From contig NC_081412.1 in the NCBI RefSeq assembly GCF_030272615.1, forward strand, positions 672,589,823 to 672,653,822: a stretch of 64,000 bases of DNA. The letters are read 5' to 3'. Below the pieces are notes generated by a model. That model was given only the letters and a program-made list of their open reading frames with translations. It did not search any database and was not told the origin of the DNA. The position numbers and the translations under genes were made by a program. Shown here piece after piece: positions 10,997 to 23,644 of this stretch. Within the stretch, counting starts at the first letter, position 1. Every line of letters starts with the position of its first letter. The DNA is from Cryptomeria japonica (Eukaryota > Streptophyta > Pinopsida > Cupressales > Cupressaceae).

Positions 10997-11314
10997 TGTT
11001 AGAGTAAAGTAATTAATTAACTTTTCTCTCCTCTTAAGATTTCTCTTTATGCATACATTAGTCATTTAATAATTAATATTTAATTATTAAATGCACACAC
11101 CTTAGGGTTAGGTTTTCCTTTTGGTGTTGATCTCCTTTATAAGGATTGATCTCTTGTATTATTCATATTCTTGATTCATTTTTCTCTGATAATACATCTT
11201 TTCTCTTTGTCAGAGCCAAAACCCTTGTATTCATTCTCTCTCTTTCTCTGTGACAGGTTTCTTGCATGCAGGTTTCTTTCGGGTTTTGTGGATTTGTATT
11301 TCTCAAATCCTACA
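10997..11314 (+). repeat. 3' LTR of the Copia element
   Basis: It is 318 bp and identical to the 5' LTR except for three transitions. It ends TACA and is followed by the GTAAG target duplication. Confidence 0.95.
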
Positions 11315-11660
11315 GTAAGTTACTAATTGTTTTCATTTTATTTACTAGGGGTTGGAACCCAAACACCTGGTAGGCTGGATTGTACTAGAATTTTCATAGC
11401 AAGTTGCTAATTAATTTAGTTTATTTATATGTGGCTTGAACCCAAATACCTCATAGGCTAGCCAATAGCCAAAATTTCAGTAGCATATTAATTAATTACA
11501 CTTGCATGTTAATTAATTACATCTCTTGTATTTTCTTATAGCTAGATCACAAATACATATGGCTGAACTTTCTTTTAGTTGTTAAGGGTCATAACACAAA
11601 TTTGTAGATGACTGGGCTATAGCCCCGATTTTAGTAGTAGTCTTTGAACCCAAGTCTTGA

Positions 11661-12995
11661 GAACTATCAACTGTTTTACTAGCCATTAACTACTATGCTG
11701 AAATTTTGTATATAGCTAATTTATATTTTTCATATGGCAAATCATCTCAGTCTTCTGGATGATTTTCCTCGAGTTAGTTTTTCTTTTAATGATTCCACTC
11801 ACTTTGGTAATGTCTTGTCGATTTTACTCAAATAATTATGATAGGTTGTTGTTTACTATTTTAGGTTGTTTTTATGATCCTTGTTCAATATCTAGCCTAG
11901 ATTTAAACTAACATATCCATTCTGGTTTGACATATTTTCTTGCTTTGGATCTTTTAGATGGCTTCACATATTTTTAAGATCTTGTAGAAGAGAGATCGCT
12001 CCATTGTACTTCAAGAGCCTATTTATTTTCTTTGAATATATCCTTCATCCCACAAGGGCATTACCAACATTCAATTTGATTGTCGATATAAATTCTTTCC
12101 ATGTACGAGATAAGCATTGAAATAATAATAAATAAATCTAAAAAAAAATTAATTAATCAATCTAATCAGTCAATCAAACCAGTTAATCAAATAAATATTA
12201 GGTTAATTAGTTAGTCTAATAATTTTGACACTTCCATTAAATTTTATCACTAATGTCATATTATTATAAAAATTATTTCATTCCACTTCTAAAAATTTGT
12301 AAACTGATTTATTAAACAAGAAGGAAAACTGTAGAATGAAAATAAAATTGTTTATTCCACAAAACTTTGAATAAACAATCACCGCTTTTTTCATTTTATC
12401 AAAGTCATTGATAATATATTAACTATGTTGCTGATTGTAGTGCTCTCTTTCTCCAGAAAAAAGCATAGAAGCATCGCAAAACCGTATTCTATGGTTACAA
12501 TAATTTTTCTTTATGTTTTTGATACGTGTGACAAATCAATTAATTGAATTTAACCATTTTACCCATACCTTCATCAACATCAAAGGCATTACACTTTCAC
12601 CAGGAACTTGATGCTATGCATCTCTTGTTTTAATATGGTTTCGCATCAACCAAACCACCAAATTTAATTTATGTTTTGATACATCTTTGAGTGATGTGGA
12701 GATGTGGTGGAAGATAGCCCACACTAACATCAATCCCTATCAAGTTTATAATTTGATGGTTGCCTTTATCTATCATATTAAAAATTTGATGGTTTGTTCA
12801 TTTAAATGCCTTTCATTTGATGTTCTAAGAAATATTTAAATTGCAATTTCAATTGTTTAAATTTTAAATAATTTTATGTAAAATATTCTATACTAATTTT
12901 GTTAATTAGTTTCACTATTCATACATATTAATATCAAAGAGCATAATTGGATCAATTATGAAGTGTCTATCTTCAACATTATCTATAAGAAAAGA
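11661..12995. other. AT-rich intergenic stretch
   Basis: I see no coding signal or element ends, only short A/T-rich direct repeats such as the AATTAATTA runs near 11490 and 12150. Confidence 0.5.
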
Positions 12996-13011
12996 TGTGT
13001 GTGTGTGTGTG

Positions 13012-13101
<90 letters not shown>

Positions 13102-13164
13102 CATACATATATATACATACATATACATATACATATACATACATATATATACATACATATACAT

Positions 13165-13195
<31 letters not shown>

Positions 13196-13233
13196 AGTAT
13201 ATAAGTATACATACATATATACATATATATCTC
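12996..13233. repeat. Compound microsatellite (TG)n-(TA)n-(ACATAT)n
   Basis: (TG)n runs 12996-13020 and (TA)n about 13022-13094, followed by an imperfect ACATAT/ACATACAT array to about 13233. The frames translated from it on both strands are artefacts of the repeat. Confidence 0.97.
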
Positions 13234-13734
13234 TATGAAATGAGTGAGCATGTGATCCAAGGTTGTTGTTAGTCAAAATGTGAAAAATGGATGAATTTTG
13301 AAAATTTTAAAGAAATGAAGAAAATCACTTTGTGAATATGTCCTAAGCATCGTTTTGTGTCATATGACCAATTTTCAATTGAACCTAGTTCACAGTTTGA
13401 CATATTTTAAACTTTCAAATTTTGATTTTCTTCTCTTTAAATCGATTAAAATCCCACATCCGAGGTATCATTGTTATAAATAAATGATGGTATATGCTTA
13501 TCCTCCTACCTTGAAGGTGTGTTTTGAATTTCGGACCAATTGAAAGTTGTGGCCATTTTTCCTGAATTGAGGTATTAAAGTCTTATGAGGAATATTTTAA
13601 TTGTTCTTTTAAAAATAATTCAAATGCTTTCAATTGTTTTCAATATATTCCTCATTTTGATCTTTTGAAGCGAAAGAGCAATCAAAAGTCCTTAGGTAGG
13701 TTCGGATGAAATAAATCTTTTGCTCAAAGCCCTT
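13234..13734. other. Unannotated stretch
   Basis: No gene or element boundary is recognisable. Confidence 0.4.
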
Positions 13735-13920
13735 AATTGCTCAAAAAAGTCAAAATTATAACCTTAATAGGTTAAAAATGCTCAAAAAGTGAGCAAGCCT
13801 AACCTATTGCTCAAAAATTTCAAAATCCTAACCCATTGCTTTGAAAAGTCAAAATTCTTACCTGGGGAGGTTAGAAATGCTCAAAAATTGAGCAATCCTA
13901 ACCAAAATTGCTTAGTTGCT
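13735..13920. repeat. Imperfect tandem repeat of about 100 bp
   Basis: Two diverged copies begin near 13735 and 13838. They share AAAGTCAAAATT...TACC, GGTTA-AAATGCTCAAAAA and TTGAGCAA-CCTAACC. The pattern GCTCAAAA/TTGAGCAA also makes short hairpins. Confidence 0.55.
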
Positions 13921-14039
13921 CAAACATCCTAATTAACTTTATAACCTCCCTTATTGGAAAAACCTTAGTTGAGAAATTCATAGCTATTTTTCAAGAAAAT
14001 TTCAGAAGGTTTGAAAATGGATTCTTGAGGAACGCTCAA

Positions 14040-15900
14040 TATTATTGCAGGTTATGGAGGAAACGGATTTGTAGGAAAGGCTTGAAAGATTTTGCATAAA
14101 AATGAAAGCTTTGGATCAACCTTATAGAGTTCCACCGTAGACAAAGAACCTCAGAACACATATTGCAAAAACTTGAATAAATCCAATTTGTGGCAAAGAT
14201 TACATTGTTAATGCTATGATAGTAAATACATGCAAAATGTGGAGGTAGAGATGTATGTGATTTGTTTGACAAGTTTTTCCAAAGAAATGTCATGTGACAT
14301 CGTACAATGATTGCAAGATGTAAAGAAATTTAATCTAGTGTAAACGACTTTCAAAATTTAATAGCGCAAAATATGGAATCACAGGAAATTGTACTTGAAC
14401 TGCCTGATAGCATGCCACAAAGTACCGTAAAGAATTGAATGAAAAGATTTCAAAACATGCATTCCAAATGTGAAATAATGGACAACGCATTTGATTGTTT
14501 GATGGAATGGCTCAAAGAGACGGTGTCTCAAGGAATACAATGGTCGCATAGATATGCGCGAGATAGACTTATTGGAAGGGTCATGGAAAATATAAATGCA
14601 AAATAGGCTATCAACGTTTGTCCAAAGCATAAATACATAAATGCAAAATGTGGAAGCACGAGATAAGGAACAATATTTGAAGAGATGTCACAGTATGGGA
14701 TGCAGTAATTGCGGGATAACGCACCAAAATTTGTTGAAAAAGATTTTGACAATATAAGAAATTCGATTAGCAGGAGTAATTCCGTTTTCGTCTACCTTTC
14801 TCAACAGTCCACTCGTGCCAATATAGAAGCTTTGAATAGAGACGCCTCATAGAAACATTATCTCAAGGAATGGAATGTCGTGATTGCATAATATGCAGAA
14901 ATTGAATTTGTTGAAAAGGATTTGAAAACTCTCGAGAGAAAATGCACACGACAGATGTAATTGGTGGGTACACAGCCCAAATCTTGTCAATATCTTGTCC
15001 GCCTGAGAGCAGGAAATTTCAAACAATAAATGGACATCCACCAAACCACTGTGTACGAAGATTTTTGTCAGGTATATGGGTTGAGATGCTATGATTGACT
15101 TGCTTGCAGAACTTGGAATCATACACAAGGCAGGTGAAATATTTGACAAAACTCCTCAGAGATGTCATCCCACCGAATGAAAATGTGGAATCAGAGGTAG
15201 TAGGTGAAATGTTTGACTATTTGCCTATAAGAAGTGTGAGTTGAAGGCCGACTGAGAAGCACAAACAAGGCTGCAAATTGTTTGATTGGATGCCTCAAAA
15301 GAGATGTCATGTCAATGAAGTGATTGAAGAATGTGTATAAAATTGATTGTGTAAGAGATCTCTCAAAAACTTTGATTTAGTGAGGCATTCTGGAATACAT
15401 TCTAACATTGTGAGCCGGGCATGTACATACACGTGGTTATGGAGTTTTAATGGATAAGTGCTATAAATACTTCAAGAGCATGGGTAATTCTCATTCCAAT
15501 ATGCCTAAAGCCTGTTACAGTTTATTCATGGTCATGGTGACTATCTGGAGTACGTACTAAATCCTGCTATTAAAATATCAGTCAAAATCATGGCAGTTGT
15601 ATGGAAGTACTTTCTCGACGCCTTGCAAATCATATATCATATAAGTTGAGTATTTCCAATACTAGTATCGTCATAGTGAATATGTATGCAAATTGTTAAG
15701 GAACTGTCACCCTTTGGAACCCAATGACTACAGAGCACCATAATGGATTTAATGTAATGTTCCAAAAACTTCCAAGCTAGTGAATTTTTAGAGAGTCAAA
15801 ATGTTTCACAAAATCACTCATAGTGATGTCATCTCAAGGAACAACAATGCTTACTATCATAAATAGTTTCAAAAGTTGTCATAGATGAAGCGAATGGAGT
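14040..15900 (+). pseudogene. Heavily decayed PPR (pentatricopeptide repeat) gene copy
   Basis: No frame is open, but plus-strand signatures of plant PLS-class PPR proteins recur at suitable spacing. The YAKCG-type coding motif TGCAAAATGTGG or close variants occurs at 14231, 14597, 14642 and 15684. Motifs matching R-D/N-V-(I/M)-S-x-N (AGAGATGTCA, AGAAATGTCA and similar) occur near 14280, 14685, 14850, 15151, 15300 and 15820. A HAGLV-EG-YF-SM-like stretch lies near 15415-15485 and an E-domain-like LEPNDY stretch near 15714. Intact relatives bind organelle RNA for editing or processing. Multiple stops and frameshifts show this copy is dead. Whether it is a retrocopy or an old duplicated gene cannot be seen. 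Confidence 0.65.
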
Positions 15901-17408
15901 GGACAAGTATCTTAGCAAACCAAATTTGACATTTCATTGAGATTGGGGTTTTCAAGTATCTTTGGGGTAAAAGTAACTTATGTCAAATATTTGTAATAAA
16001 TTGGAAAATAAACTTTATTTGTGTAAAAATTGAGAAAAGTCTAAGTAATGAAGCTTATTTTTATTTTCTCAATTTTAAAGAGGTACTTATCGAGTGATTA
16101 TGAATTAGTTATTGCAGGATGCCTATAAATACAAGGATTTTTCATTGTAAAAGGGAGACTCTTACAAAGGGGAAACTCTGCAAAATTTTGTAGAGAAAAT
16201 TTAAAGAAATTTTGGTTTTCACATTTGGTACTCAAAGCTTTTGGACTTGTATATTTTCAAAAGAATAACAAAGAATACATTTGATTCGTATGTATTGGAT
16301 ATGTTTATGTGTTATAATTATCTCTTTCTCGTATGTTGAATTGATAATCCTTTTGTGTTTTGGTGGAATCCATTGATTCTCTATTCCAAAATTTATGTAA
16401 ATGATGAATCACATCATTTCTTGGTATCTGGAATTGTATGTGTTAGTACAACTTATTTCTTCATATGTTGAGGTTTGTTGTCTTTCTCTCATCATCCTTG
16501 CATATCTAAAACTTGTTTTGTGCTTAAACTCCCTTTGTATCTATCATCATTTGTGAAATCCTATTTGGTGTTTGTATGTCTACCATTGAGGTTTATATTA
16601 TTCACGTTTCTTTAGTTTTGTCTCCATTCTGTAGTTTCAGGTAAAAATTATACAAAAATCCCAAAATACTCCCATCATACGAGGGAGCTGCCCCTCTGAA
16701 ACACAAAGGAAGATTGCTATCTCTTCAACTATTGTCACGACTCTTCGGTCGAACAAGGTCAATTTTGAAGATAAATTCATAGTAACAAATTTGTTTACCA
16801 ACAATACATATTATAGTTTTTATTATTTTGTCTCCTTACCTAGCCATCACAAAACCCTAACTTTAAAAAATATGAGTATAAAAAATGTAATAAAAATTTG
16901 ACATTTTCCCCACATTAATCTAATGATTATGTAAATAACATGATTGTCAAATTCTTAATATTCATCAATTAAAATTCATTATACATTTCTAAATTCATAT
17001 TATAAATTTTTTAAGATAGTCTTAATAAAAATAATTTTTAATTTTTAAAAAAATATATTCTAATTATTTGGCTTCTTATCGAGTAGAGACTACAGTGGAT
17101 TCCACAATTTGTTTGGTTGCCTCTAAAAGGAAATTGCCATTTTTTGGGAGATTAAAGATAGACAAATCTGTAGGAAGTGTTGAATTTGTCTCATCCTATG
17201 ATAGTTAGGGCTATGAAAAGGACCTTTGGAGAACAATTTTTGAGGACCAACCAAAAACACAAAATGAATATGGAGATCTTAATGGTCTTTGTGGTGACAA
17301 TCCTTCCTACGAGACTTTCAAAGGATAAGAAAGAGGCCCTCTACAAGAAAGTCTTCAAGTTGTATTGTTGGTGGATTTGAGTAGAGTCATGAGAAATATC
17401 AATGATAA
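15901..17408. other. Unassigned stretch, possible remnant of another LTR
   Basis: A TATAAATA motif near 16124 is followed by a T-rich region and a phrase around GAGGGAGCTGCCCCTC near 16680, a layout seen in some plant LTRs. I could not find matching ends or a primer site. A 67-codon frame at 17177-17380 is not recognised. Confidence 0.3.
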
Positions 17409-18542
17409 TGCTAGCAAGAAACACTACTTTGGTGAAGATTGATGCATAAGAGATGCTTAGGGGTTATCATTGATGGAAACTTAGTTCGAAATTCACATCT
17501 GATGTATATATTTGGTTTACCGGAAGTCATTTTGTTCATAGAGCATAAGTCTAGAAGGTGGAATACAATAACCAGTGGAATGTGTATATGTTGATTTTGA
17601 TTAGACAATTTTGGTTGTGGTGATTAAGGCAGTTGATTCAAGGATCAAGGTAGATTATTTCATGATCTGAATATCTAGTATTGATTCATGAGTAAGTTTA
17701 GAGGTCTGATATCCGGTAATTCAATTTGAGGAAAGCTATTCTAGTGTAACATGTGTTGCATATTTGTTGGGTTGATTTCGATGATTGGTTTTGTGTTTGA
17801 GGTGTTTGGGTCAACTTATGGGAAGCTTATTATCATCATATTTTTGTCTGCATTTGGATATATGGATGGATTGAGACGACTTGGTGATACACTTTTCATG
17901 TTGCATGCTATGTGGTTTTTGGAAGCCGACATGGTTAATGATTCTTTTTGTTGGTGCAGATATATAAGATAGATTTTGTTGATTATTTTGATATATATTA
18001 TGGGTAAGAGAAGACTATATGAATGAATGTTCAAAATTAGGTGAATGTGATTGGAGGTTGGGTACTCCGGTATTAGACAGAGCAAGAAAACATGATAGAG
18101 AGAGAACAATTATAGAGGTTGATCTAAGCCTAACCAAAACTAAATTTTGGCATATTTAGATTCTATATTTCAGTTCATTCACCATTGTATTCATTTGTAA
18201 TATCCTATAAGGTAGTGAGCCTTCCTTCAAACTGTAACCCCTTTGCAATTGAACAATGAGCTCTAGATAGTGTGCCTAAATGTAAGTGTGTTCCCCTTAT
18301 CTAATACTATCATACTTCTGGCCATAGTATAATAATATTGTGGGTTCAAATCATACCCATAGTTTTTCCCTTTTTGGGTTTCCAAGTAAAAATCTTAGTG
18401 TTATGGTTATGTGGATGTTTACTTTATGTTTTCGCACTTTTCTTTCTTTCTTATGCATTTGGTGTTTTAAAAATCAGATTAGCAAGTTTGAAATTTGTAA
18501 AACACTAATTCACCCCCCTCTCAGTGTTCATTGATTCAAACA
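17409..18542 (+). repeat. 5' LTR of element A
   Basis: The LTR is 1134 bp. It ends with the family C-rich tract AATTCACCCCCC, then TCAGTGTTC and ATTCAAACA, followed at once by the primer site. Confidence 0.85.
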
Positions 18543-18543
18543 A

Positions 18544-18556
18544 TTGGTATGAGAGC
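18544..18556 (+). promoter_or_regulatory. Primer-binding site of element A (one mismatch)
   Basis: TTGGTATGAGAGC differs from the initiator Met tRNA-type site by one base (C to G). Confidence 0.8.
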
Positions 18557-18611
18557 CTAGTTCCTCGAAAGATTCCTAACAGGTTGAGTAAGATCTGGAA
18601 GATTGAATCAA

Positions 18612-19783
18612 TAGACTCTGGTTTTCAAAGACAACTTACTATGGCACTTGAAGATCTTGATGTAGCAAGAAAAAAAAAAAGTTCCTTCAAAAAGAATTCT
18701 AAATGTAGCTGAAGACTTCATTGAGACATTAAAAGATCAAGTGAGTACTTCTAGAGAAAAGATCAAGGAGTTGATGGAAAAAATCAAGGACAAAGAGGAG
18801 CAAAGCATTGATAATGAATCTCTACAAGACAAGACATATGAATGTGAGAAGCTCGTTAGACATAATGTAGTCTTGAAGAATGAAATGCAATCCATTGTAA
18901 TGAAGCTGACAAAGGAGATTGAAAGCTAGAAGAAGAATGAAGAAACCCTAACTCAGTCACTGAAGGATAGATTTGATGAATGTTGCAAAATGACATATTA
19001 GAATGATTAGCTGAAACTTGAATTTATGCAATACAAGAATGGTGGACAAGAACTTGAAAGGTAGATCATAATTTTGAGAGATGAGCTTTCTACTGCTAAT
19101 GAGTACAAAGAAACGTTCAAAGATAGTTTACCCTTGTTAGATGAGATGCTGGGAAGTCAAAGACATGGAAAAGATATGCGAGGAATTGGATTTGAGAAGG
19201 GATAATCCGCTGGTTTTAGACAAAGCAATCATCAACAAAAGAACAAGAAACCTCTGGTAAGATAGCCTAATGCCTACAAATTCAATGGTAAATTCATTGT
19301 TTGTGAAAAATTCGGTCATATGGAAAGTGAATTAAAAAAAAGATGAATAATGGGATGATAAATGATGTGATGAATAATGGTCCTACCTTTACTGGACAAT
19401 GTTTCACATGCAACAACTTTGGTCATAAGTCAAATATGTGCAGAATGGTGAACAATTTTCAGAATAAGAGATGTTATGCCTGTGGAATGTTTGGACACAT
19501 TGCTAACTAATGTCGGATAAGATCAAATCAGATGAATTTATATCCTATGAGAACTATTATTTTCTATGCATGCAACAAATTGGGTCATATTGTAAAATAT
19601 TACAGAAGCAAGAATGTAAGGAAGAATGCTCTAATAGACAAGAATAGATCAAATGAAAAGAGAAAAGACAAAGTGGAATAGATCAGAGATCAGCATAAGA
19701 ATTTGTGGGTTAAGAAGGAATATATAAATGTTCAAATTGGCTCGACACCTAATTGTAGTGCTGGAGCCTCATCCAATAACTAA
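18612..19783 (+). pseudogene. Element A gag relic: coiled coil plus four decayed CCHC knuckles
   Basis: Several stops break a frame whose N-terminal half is a lysine/glutamate-rich coiled coil (about 18640-19140). Four knuckle units follow between about 19288 and 19610. Unit 1 has lost its first and last Cys. Unit 2 (CFTC...GH...C) is intact. Unit 3 has lost its last part to a stop. Unit 4 is degraded (FYAC...GH...YY). The order and spacing match the gag of B, C and D. Intact relatives would package RNA into capsids. Confidence 0.75.
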
Positions 19784-20141
19784 AGCACTTTGGCCTTAGA
19801 GGGCAGTTTTTCATGAAGATACTCAAAACTCCCTTTCAGAGATTTGTAACTAGTCAAGGATGGTTGTAGATGATAGAGACTAGCTATGTTGTCGATAGCC
19901 AGAAGATTTCATGCCTATTTGAGTATCAGGTGATAAAATCACATGAAACAGAGAATCCAAATTTTTTTTAGGGTTGTGCATTTATTACAACTTAAAGTTA
20001 GGTTTTTGAAAGATAAAAAGGCATTTCAATCATTCATTCTTTACATTGCGAATGAAGAGTAAGTAAAGCAAAGAAAGGCAAATGAGATTGAGAATTCATA
20101 ATTGTTCTTGAAGTGATTAGTCAGAGATTCCTTGTATCGAA

Positions 20142-20597
20142 ATGACATCTGCATCTAGTATTGTCACTCCATTTGTGGTTGATATTTCTATGAGAGCAAG
20201 GCCCGTGTTCAAAAGACATCCATTCAAATTTGTTAAAAATCATCCGGAAGGTTCTTTTTACTTTGTCTTGTATGGTGTGCTACATAATGAAGATATTAGG
20301 GTATACACCCATTGTAACATCGAGGAGCTTGGAAATGCGGATATGATATCACTTTACACCAAGTATATGATGGATGGAATGGGTAATTTGAAGTTCGCAT
20401 TCAAGCCATTGCAGGATAAGGGTTTTATTCAGTCTATTCATTTTTTCAGTGTTCGATGAACTTGAATGGGTCTGATATATCTTGAGCCGAATTCACGATG
20501 AGTTCATAAGATCACGAATCAAGCCATTCAAGTAGTTGCCTATTTGAATGCAACTGATGAGATCCCCGGTTTGAAGAATGTTCATAACACATTGCTA
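20142..20597 (+). pseudogene. Element A ORF2, part 1 (N-terminal domain)
   Basis: The start MTSASS is equivalent to the ORF2 starts of B (35568), C (40251) and D (59856). It carries the family block EDIRVY-HCNIEELG, which reads VEDVRAYIHCNLEDLG in B. After codon 105 there is a stop, but similarity continues to 20597. There the alignment breaks at an inserted sequence and resumes at 32220. The product is unidentified in every copy. Confidence 0.8.
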
Positions 20598-20629
20598 GGG
20601 TAAAATCACAAACCTGTGTCACAATTTTA

Positions 20630-21563
20630 TAACAGAACTAGCCAACACAACTAAAATTGTTTAACTTTGACCGCATAAAAGTGACATTTATAAATAGAAT
20701 TTTGAAATGATGTAAATTGACCAAATGTAAAAATATTAATGAAATTTAGGTTTGAACTATTTTTAAAATTTTTTGAAAAAAATTTAAATTTTTTATTTTA
20801 TAAATTTAAAGATAGATTTTTCATTGTTGAAAAATACAAAATATCAGGGGTTCTAGACGGTGTCACCAAAAAAATGAAAAATGGACTTTATTTTTTATAA
20901 TTTTTTTTTTCCAAATAGAGAACATATATATGCAGTGAAGAAAAAAAATAAAAAAATTTGATGTATATTTTTCTCATTATAATATTTTGAAGTCCAATAT
21001 AGCTAAATTTGATAGTTTTCATTCAGCGCCACTTTTTAACTAATAAATTTATCATTAACCAAAAAATGATACCCTTTTCAAGAAGATTCTCTCATCTAGA
21101 GAAAAATATTTTAAATTTTTTTTCTAATATCTTTTTTTTTAAATTTCTAATCAACCTCTTTTTTAACTTTCAAAAGCTACTTGCAATGTTTAATTAATAA
21201 AAATTATTTAAATTAATCAAAATACTAAAAAAATTATATGTCTACATTCATGACTTCGAGCTTTACAAAAGGATATTTTTTTTATTTTTGTAAAAAATTA
21301 TTCTACTTGAAGGAAAATTGAGTGGAAGTGAAAATTTTCATAAATACAGAGTTTTTCACCTTTTTTGTGCCACATCACATGACACATAGGCTAGTTTGGT
21401 CAGATTGAGTCCAACCAAACTCAATTTGGTTGGACTAACCTTAGTTTTAACAATAAAAAAATTTAAATTTTTTTTAATGGAAGCATTTGAACTAAGGAAG
21501 TCTAGTCGAACTAATTCTAGCCAGACTCAGTCCAGTCGGACTTCCGACACTATTTTGGCACCA
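20630..21563. other. AT-rich part of the insertion, no gene
   Basis: Very AT-rich with long A and T runs. The near-repeat TCTAGTCG/CAGTCGGAC phrases near 21500-21545 precede the CACTA-like end. Confidence 0.4.
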
Positions 21564-21768
21564 CACTAGTACATTTGGGTCAAAATTTCGACGGCAAATC
21601 GTCGTAATTTCAACAAAATTTCGTCGCACTACCAACAAAAAAATCCGTCGAAAACTTTGTGTCGGAAGTTCCGACTATCCCTGTGGTCGTCGCAATTGTG
21701 ACATCACCTCCAACCTTTTTGATGGCTACCATGGATGCTCATACCCCGAAAGAATATCGTCGCAATCT

Positions 21769-21937
21769 CGGCCTATCATCGGCATTCCGACTCCAAAGGA
21801 TAAAATTCTGATAAAGGAGTGCCATTGGATGCATAGATGACGGCCTCCACGAGAGTTTCGACGAGGATGTTGTGCATCTGACTGCACTCCTCTGTCGGAA
21901 TTTTATCCTTTGGAGTCAGAATTCCGACGATAGGCCG
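21769..21937. repeat. Foldback with 54-bp arms
   Basis: The arms at 21769-21822 and 21884-21937 are reverse complements at about 48 of 54 positions, with a 61-bp loop. It lies among the CGTCG subterminal repeats of the CACTA-like left end. A transcript would form a long hairpin. Confidence 0.85.
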
Positions 21938-21977
21938 ATTTTTTGGAAAAAAAAATTTTATAGAAAAAGATTGACAT

Positions 21978-22143
21978 TTGTATCTCTCTTCTATCTCTCT
22001 TCTCTATCCCTCTCTACTATCTCTCTTCTCTCTCCCCTCTCTAGGTCTCTTTCTCCATCCCTCTCTACTTCTCTTTCTCTACCCTCTCCTGGTCATTATC
22101 TCTTCCTCCCACCCTCTCTCTCTCTCTCACCTCTATAGGTCTC
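21978..22143 (+). repeat. Polypyrimidine (CT-rich) tract
   Basis: About 165 bp are almost entirely C and T with CTCTCT runs. Open frames across it are low-complexity artefacts. It may be a promoter or 5'-leader tract of the surrounding transposon. Confidence 0.8.
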
Positions 22144-23644
22144 ACCTTCCATTCCTCCATCATTACCCATGTTGTCAAGTTGCAAGATATTTCCCAAAGT
22201 ACTTGGTTGCTAGGGTTGATTTGCTTAAGTGTTGGAGTCGGAGTTAGATGAGACCTGCATGATTAAGCTGTATTAAGTGATCAAGTCACCAAGATCTCAA
22301 TTGTAAACATGACTAGGTTCTAGGGTTTTAGGGTATAGCATAGGTCAAGATTGAGGTATGGTGGTCAAGAATTACCTTCCAATGACAAAAGACATCCAAA
22401 TGATGAAGAATGAAGGTGATGAACTCATAGAAGTTTGGAGGAAATAATTTGACCAAGTTAAAATTTTGTTTAAGTCATGGTCATGATACTAGCTTGCTCA
22501 TCAAGAGCAATTTGTGCAAATGAACCCTAGAAATGTGCCCATGCTAGAGAAGCAAGAATTCCAATAAAACCTAAGGCAATGCTAGTAAGGGGTCAAAATT
22601 AAAAAATTAGGGTACAAAAAAAAAAATTTGGCTAAGTTGAGATGTTGCTCAAGGATGACCTAAATCATGGAGTGTAAATCAATCATGAAACATGAGAATG
22701 GATAGGTCTTGACCCAAGCAACACAAGTCCCCCTTGTGATTCCAGCAGATATCACATCACAATCATTGAGTCTATCTGCAATATAAAGTCAAGACCTGAC
22801 TATTGTAATCTTGGATTCATCCCATTTGATCACGTAGTTTAGCACTTGGGAGGATTTTGTTCAAGAGAAGATAGAATACTTATTATTTTATTTTGTGTTG
22901 CATAGTGCATAAAAAACACATCAACAGAAACCATTGAAAGGTTTGGCTAAAGCCTTCGAATCACAATTTCTATGAGAAGCTATCAAGAGTGCCCAAATTT
23001 TGGAAACTTTAGTATCCAAGAACATAATTCATAAGGCACCACTTTTAGAGAAACCAAAGAAACCTATCAATGTAATATTTTATTTACCTTGGATATGTTT
23101 TATCCTAATTGTGACATTCCACTATTAAAAAGCTTAATTAGGTAATAGTTTTACTTAGGTAGAATAAGATAATGAGTTGCACATTCTCCTTCTTTGATTA
23201 AGATTCTACTTTTTCCTTGTCACAAATTTGGAAACTTGGATAAGCAATTTCTTTTTTTTGGTTTTCTACCTCTTCATGATCCTCATGGATTTGGAATCTT
23301 GGAAGCTATATATTGTAGGTTTTTCCTTGATTAACATATCAAATGAAACTATTGTGAGCTTTCATATCTTAACATACCAAGGGCTTAACTTTGGGGACAA
23401 TGGGGGGATGATAAAGGGGGCGGGGTGGGATGCAAATATATATACAACTTAAAAAATTAATTATAAAAGGATGTGTATAGAATAAGTATAACAACTATAA
23501 ATAAAACTTTGCCATACTATGTAAATTTTACAATAAAAATTAAAAATATGGCAATGATTATAGAAAGAAGGTTTTGTAGAAAAGTGGCTAATAATTAAAG
23601 CCTGATGAAAGCATTAATCCATTATTGTACATTATGAAATGTCA
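22144..23644. other. Decayed sequence inside the insertion
   Basis: No open frame is recognisable. The stretch near 22380-22600 (GATGAAC..., GAAGTTTGGAGG...) weakly resembles a Gypsy gag, but too weakly to call. Confidence 0.3.

Larger units (their letters stand above)
5282..11314 (+). mobile_element. Complete Ty1/Copia LTR retrotransposon, 6.03 kb
   Basis: Two 318-bp LTRs (TG...CA) flank a primer-binding site, a leader of about 1.1 kb, a single gag-protease-integrase-RT-RNase H frame and a G-rich polypurine tract. The perfect 5-bp target duplication GTAAG lies at 5277-5281 and 11315-11319. The LTRs differ at only three positions (5518/11233, 5565/11280, 5571/11286), all transitions (about 0.9%), which indicates a recent insertion. 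It landed inside the 85-bp minisatellite. Confidence 0.97.
3914..11660. repeat. Degenerate minisatellite of about 85 bp, split by two retroelements
   Basis: The unit contains TTGGAACCCAAATACCTAG, then GGCTATAGCCAAAATT, then AAGTTGCTAATTA and a T-rich tail. Unit starts fall near 3917, 3967, 4054, 5157, 5227, 11351, 11436 and, more decayed, 11545-11640. When the solo LTR (4120-5138) and the Copia element with its duplicated GTAAG (5282-11319) are removed, the spacing across both junctions returns to about 84-86 bp. The array therefore pre-dates both insertions. Confidence 0.75.

Noticed and set aside
12915-13276. Several frames of alternating Tyr/Ile/Val/His/Thr
   Set aside because: Translations of the TG/TA/ACATAT microsatellite.
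21872-22247. Leu/Ser/Pro-rich frames
   Set aside because: Translations of a CT-rich tract.
22380-22620. Possible Gypsy gag
   Set aside because: Only a few words fit, the frame is broken, and no Gypsy LTR or pol is near.
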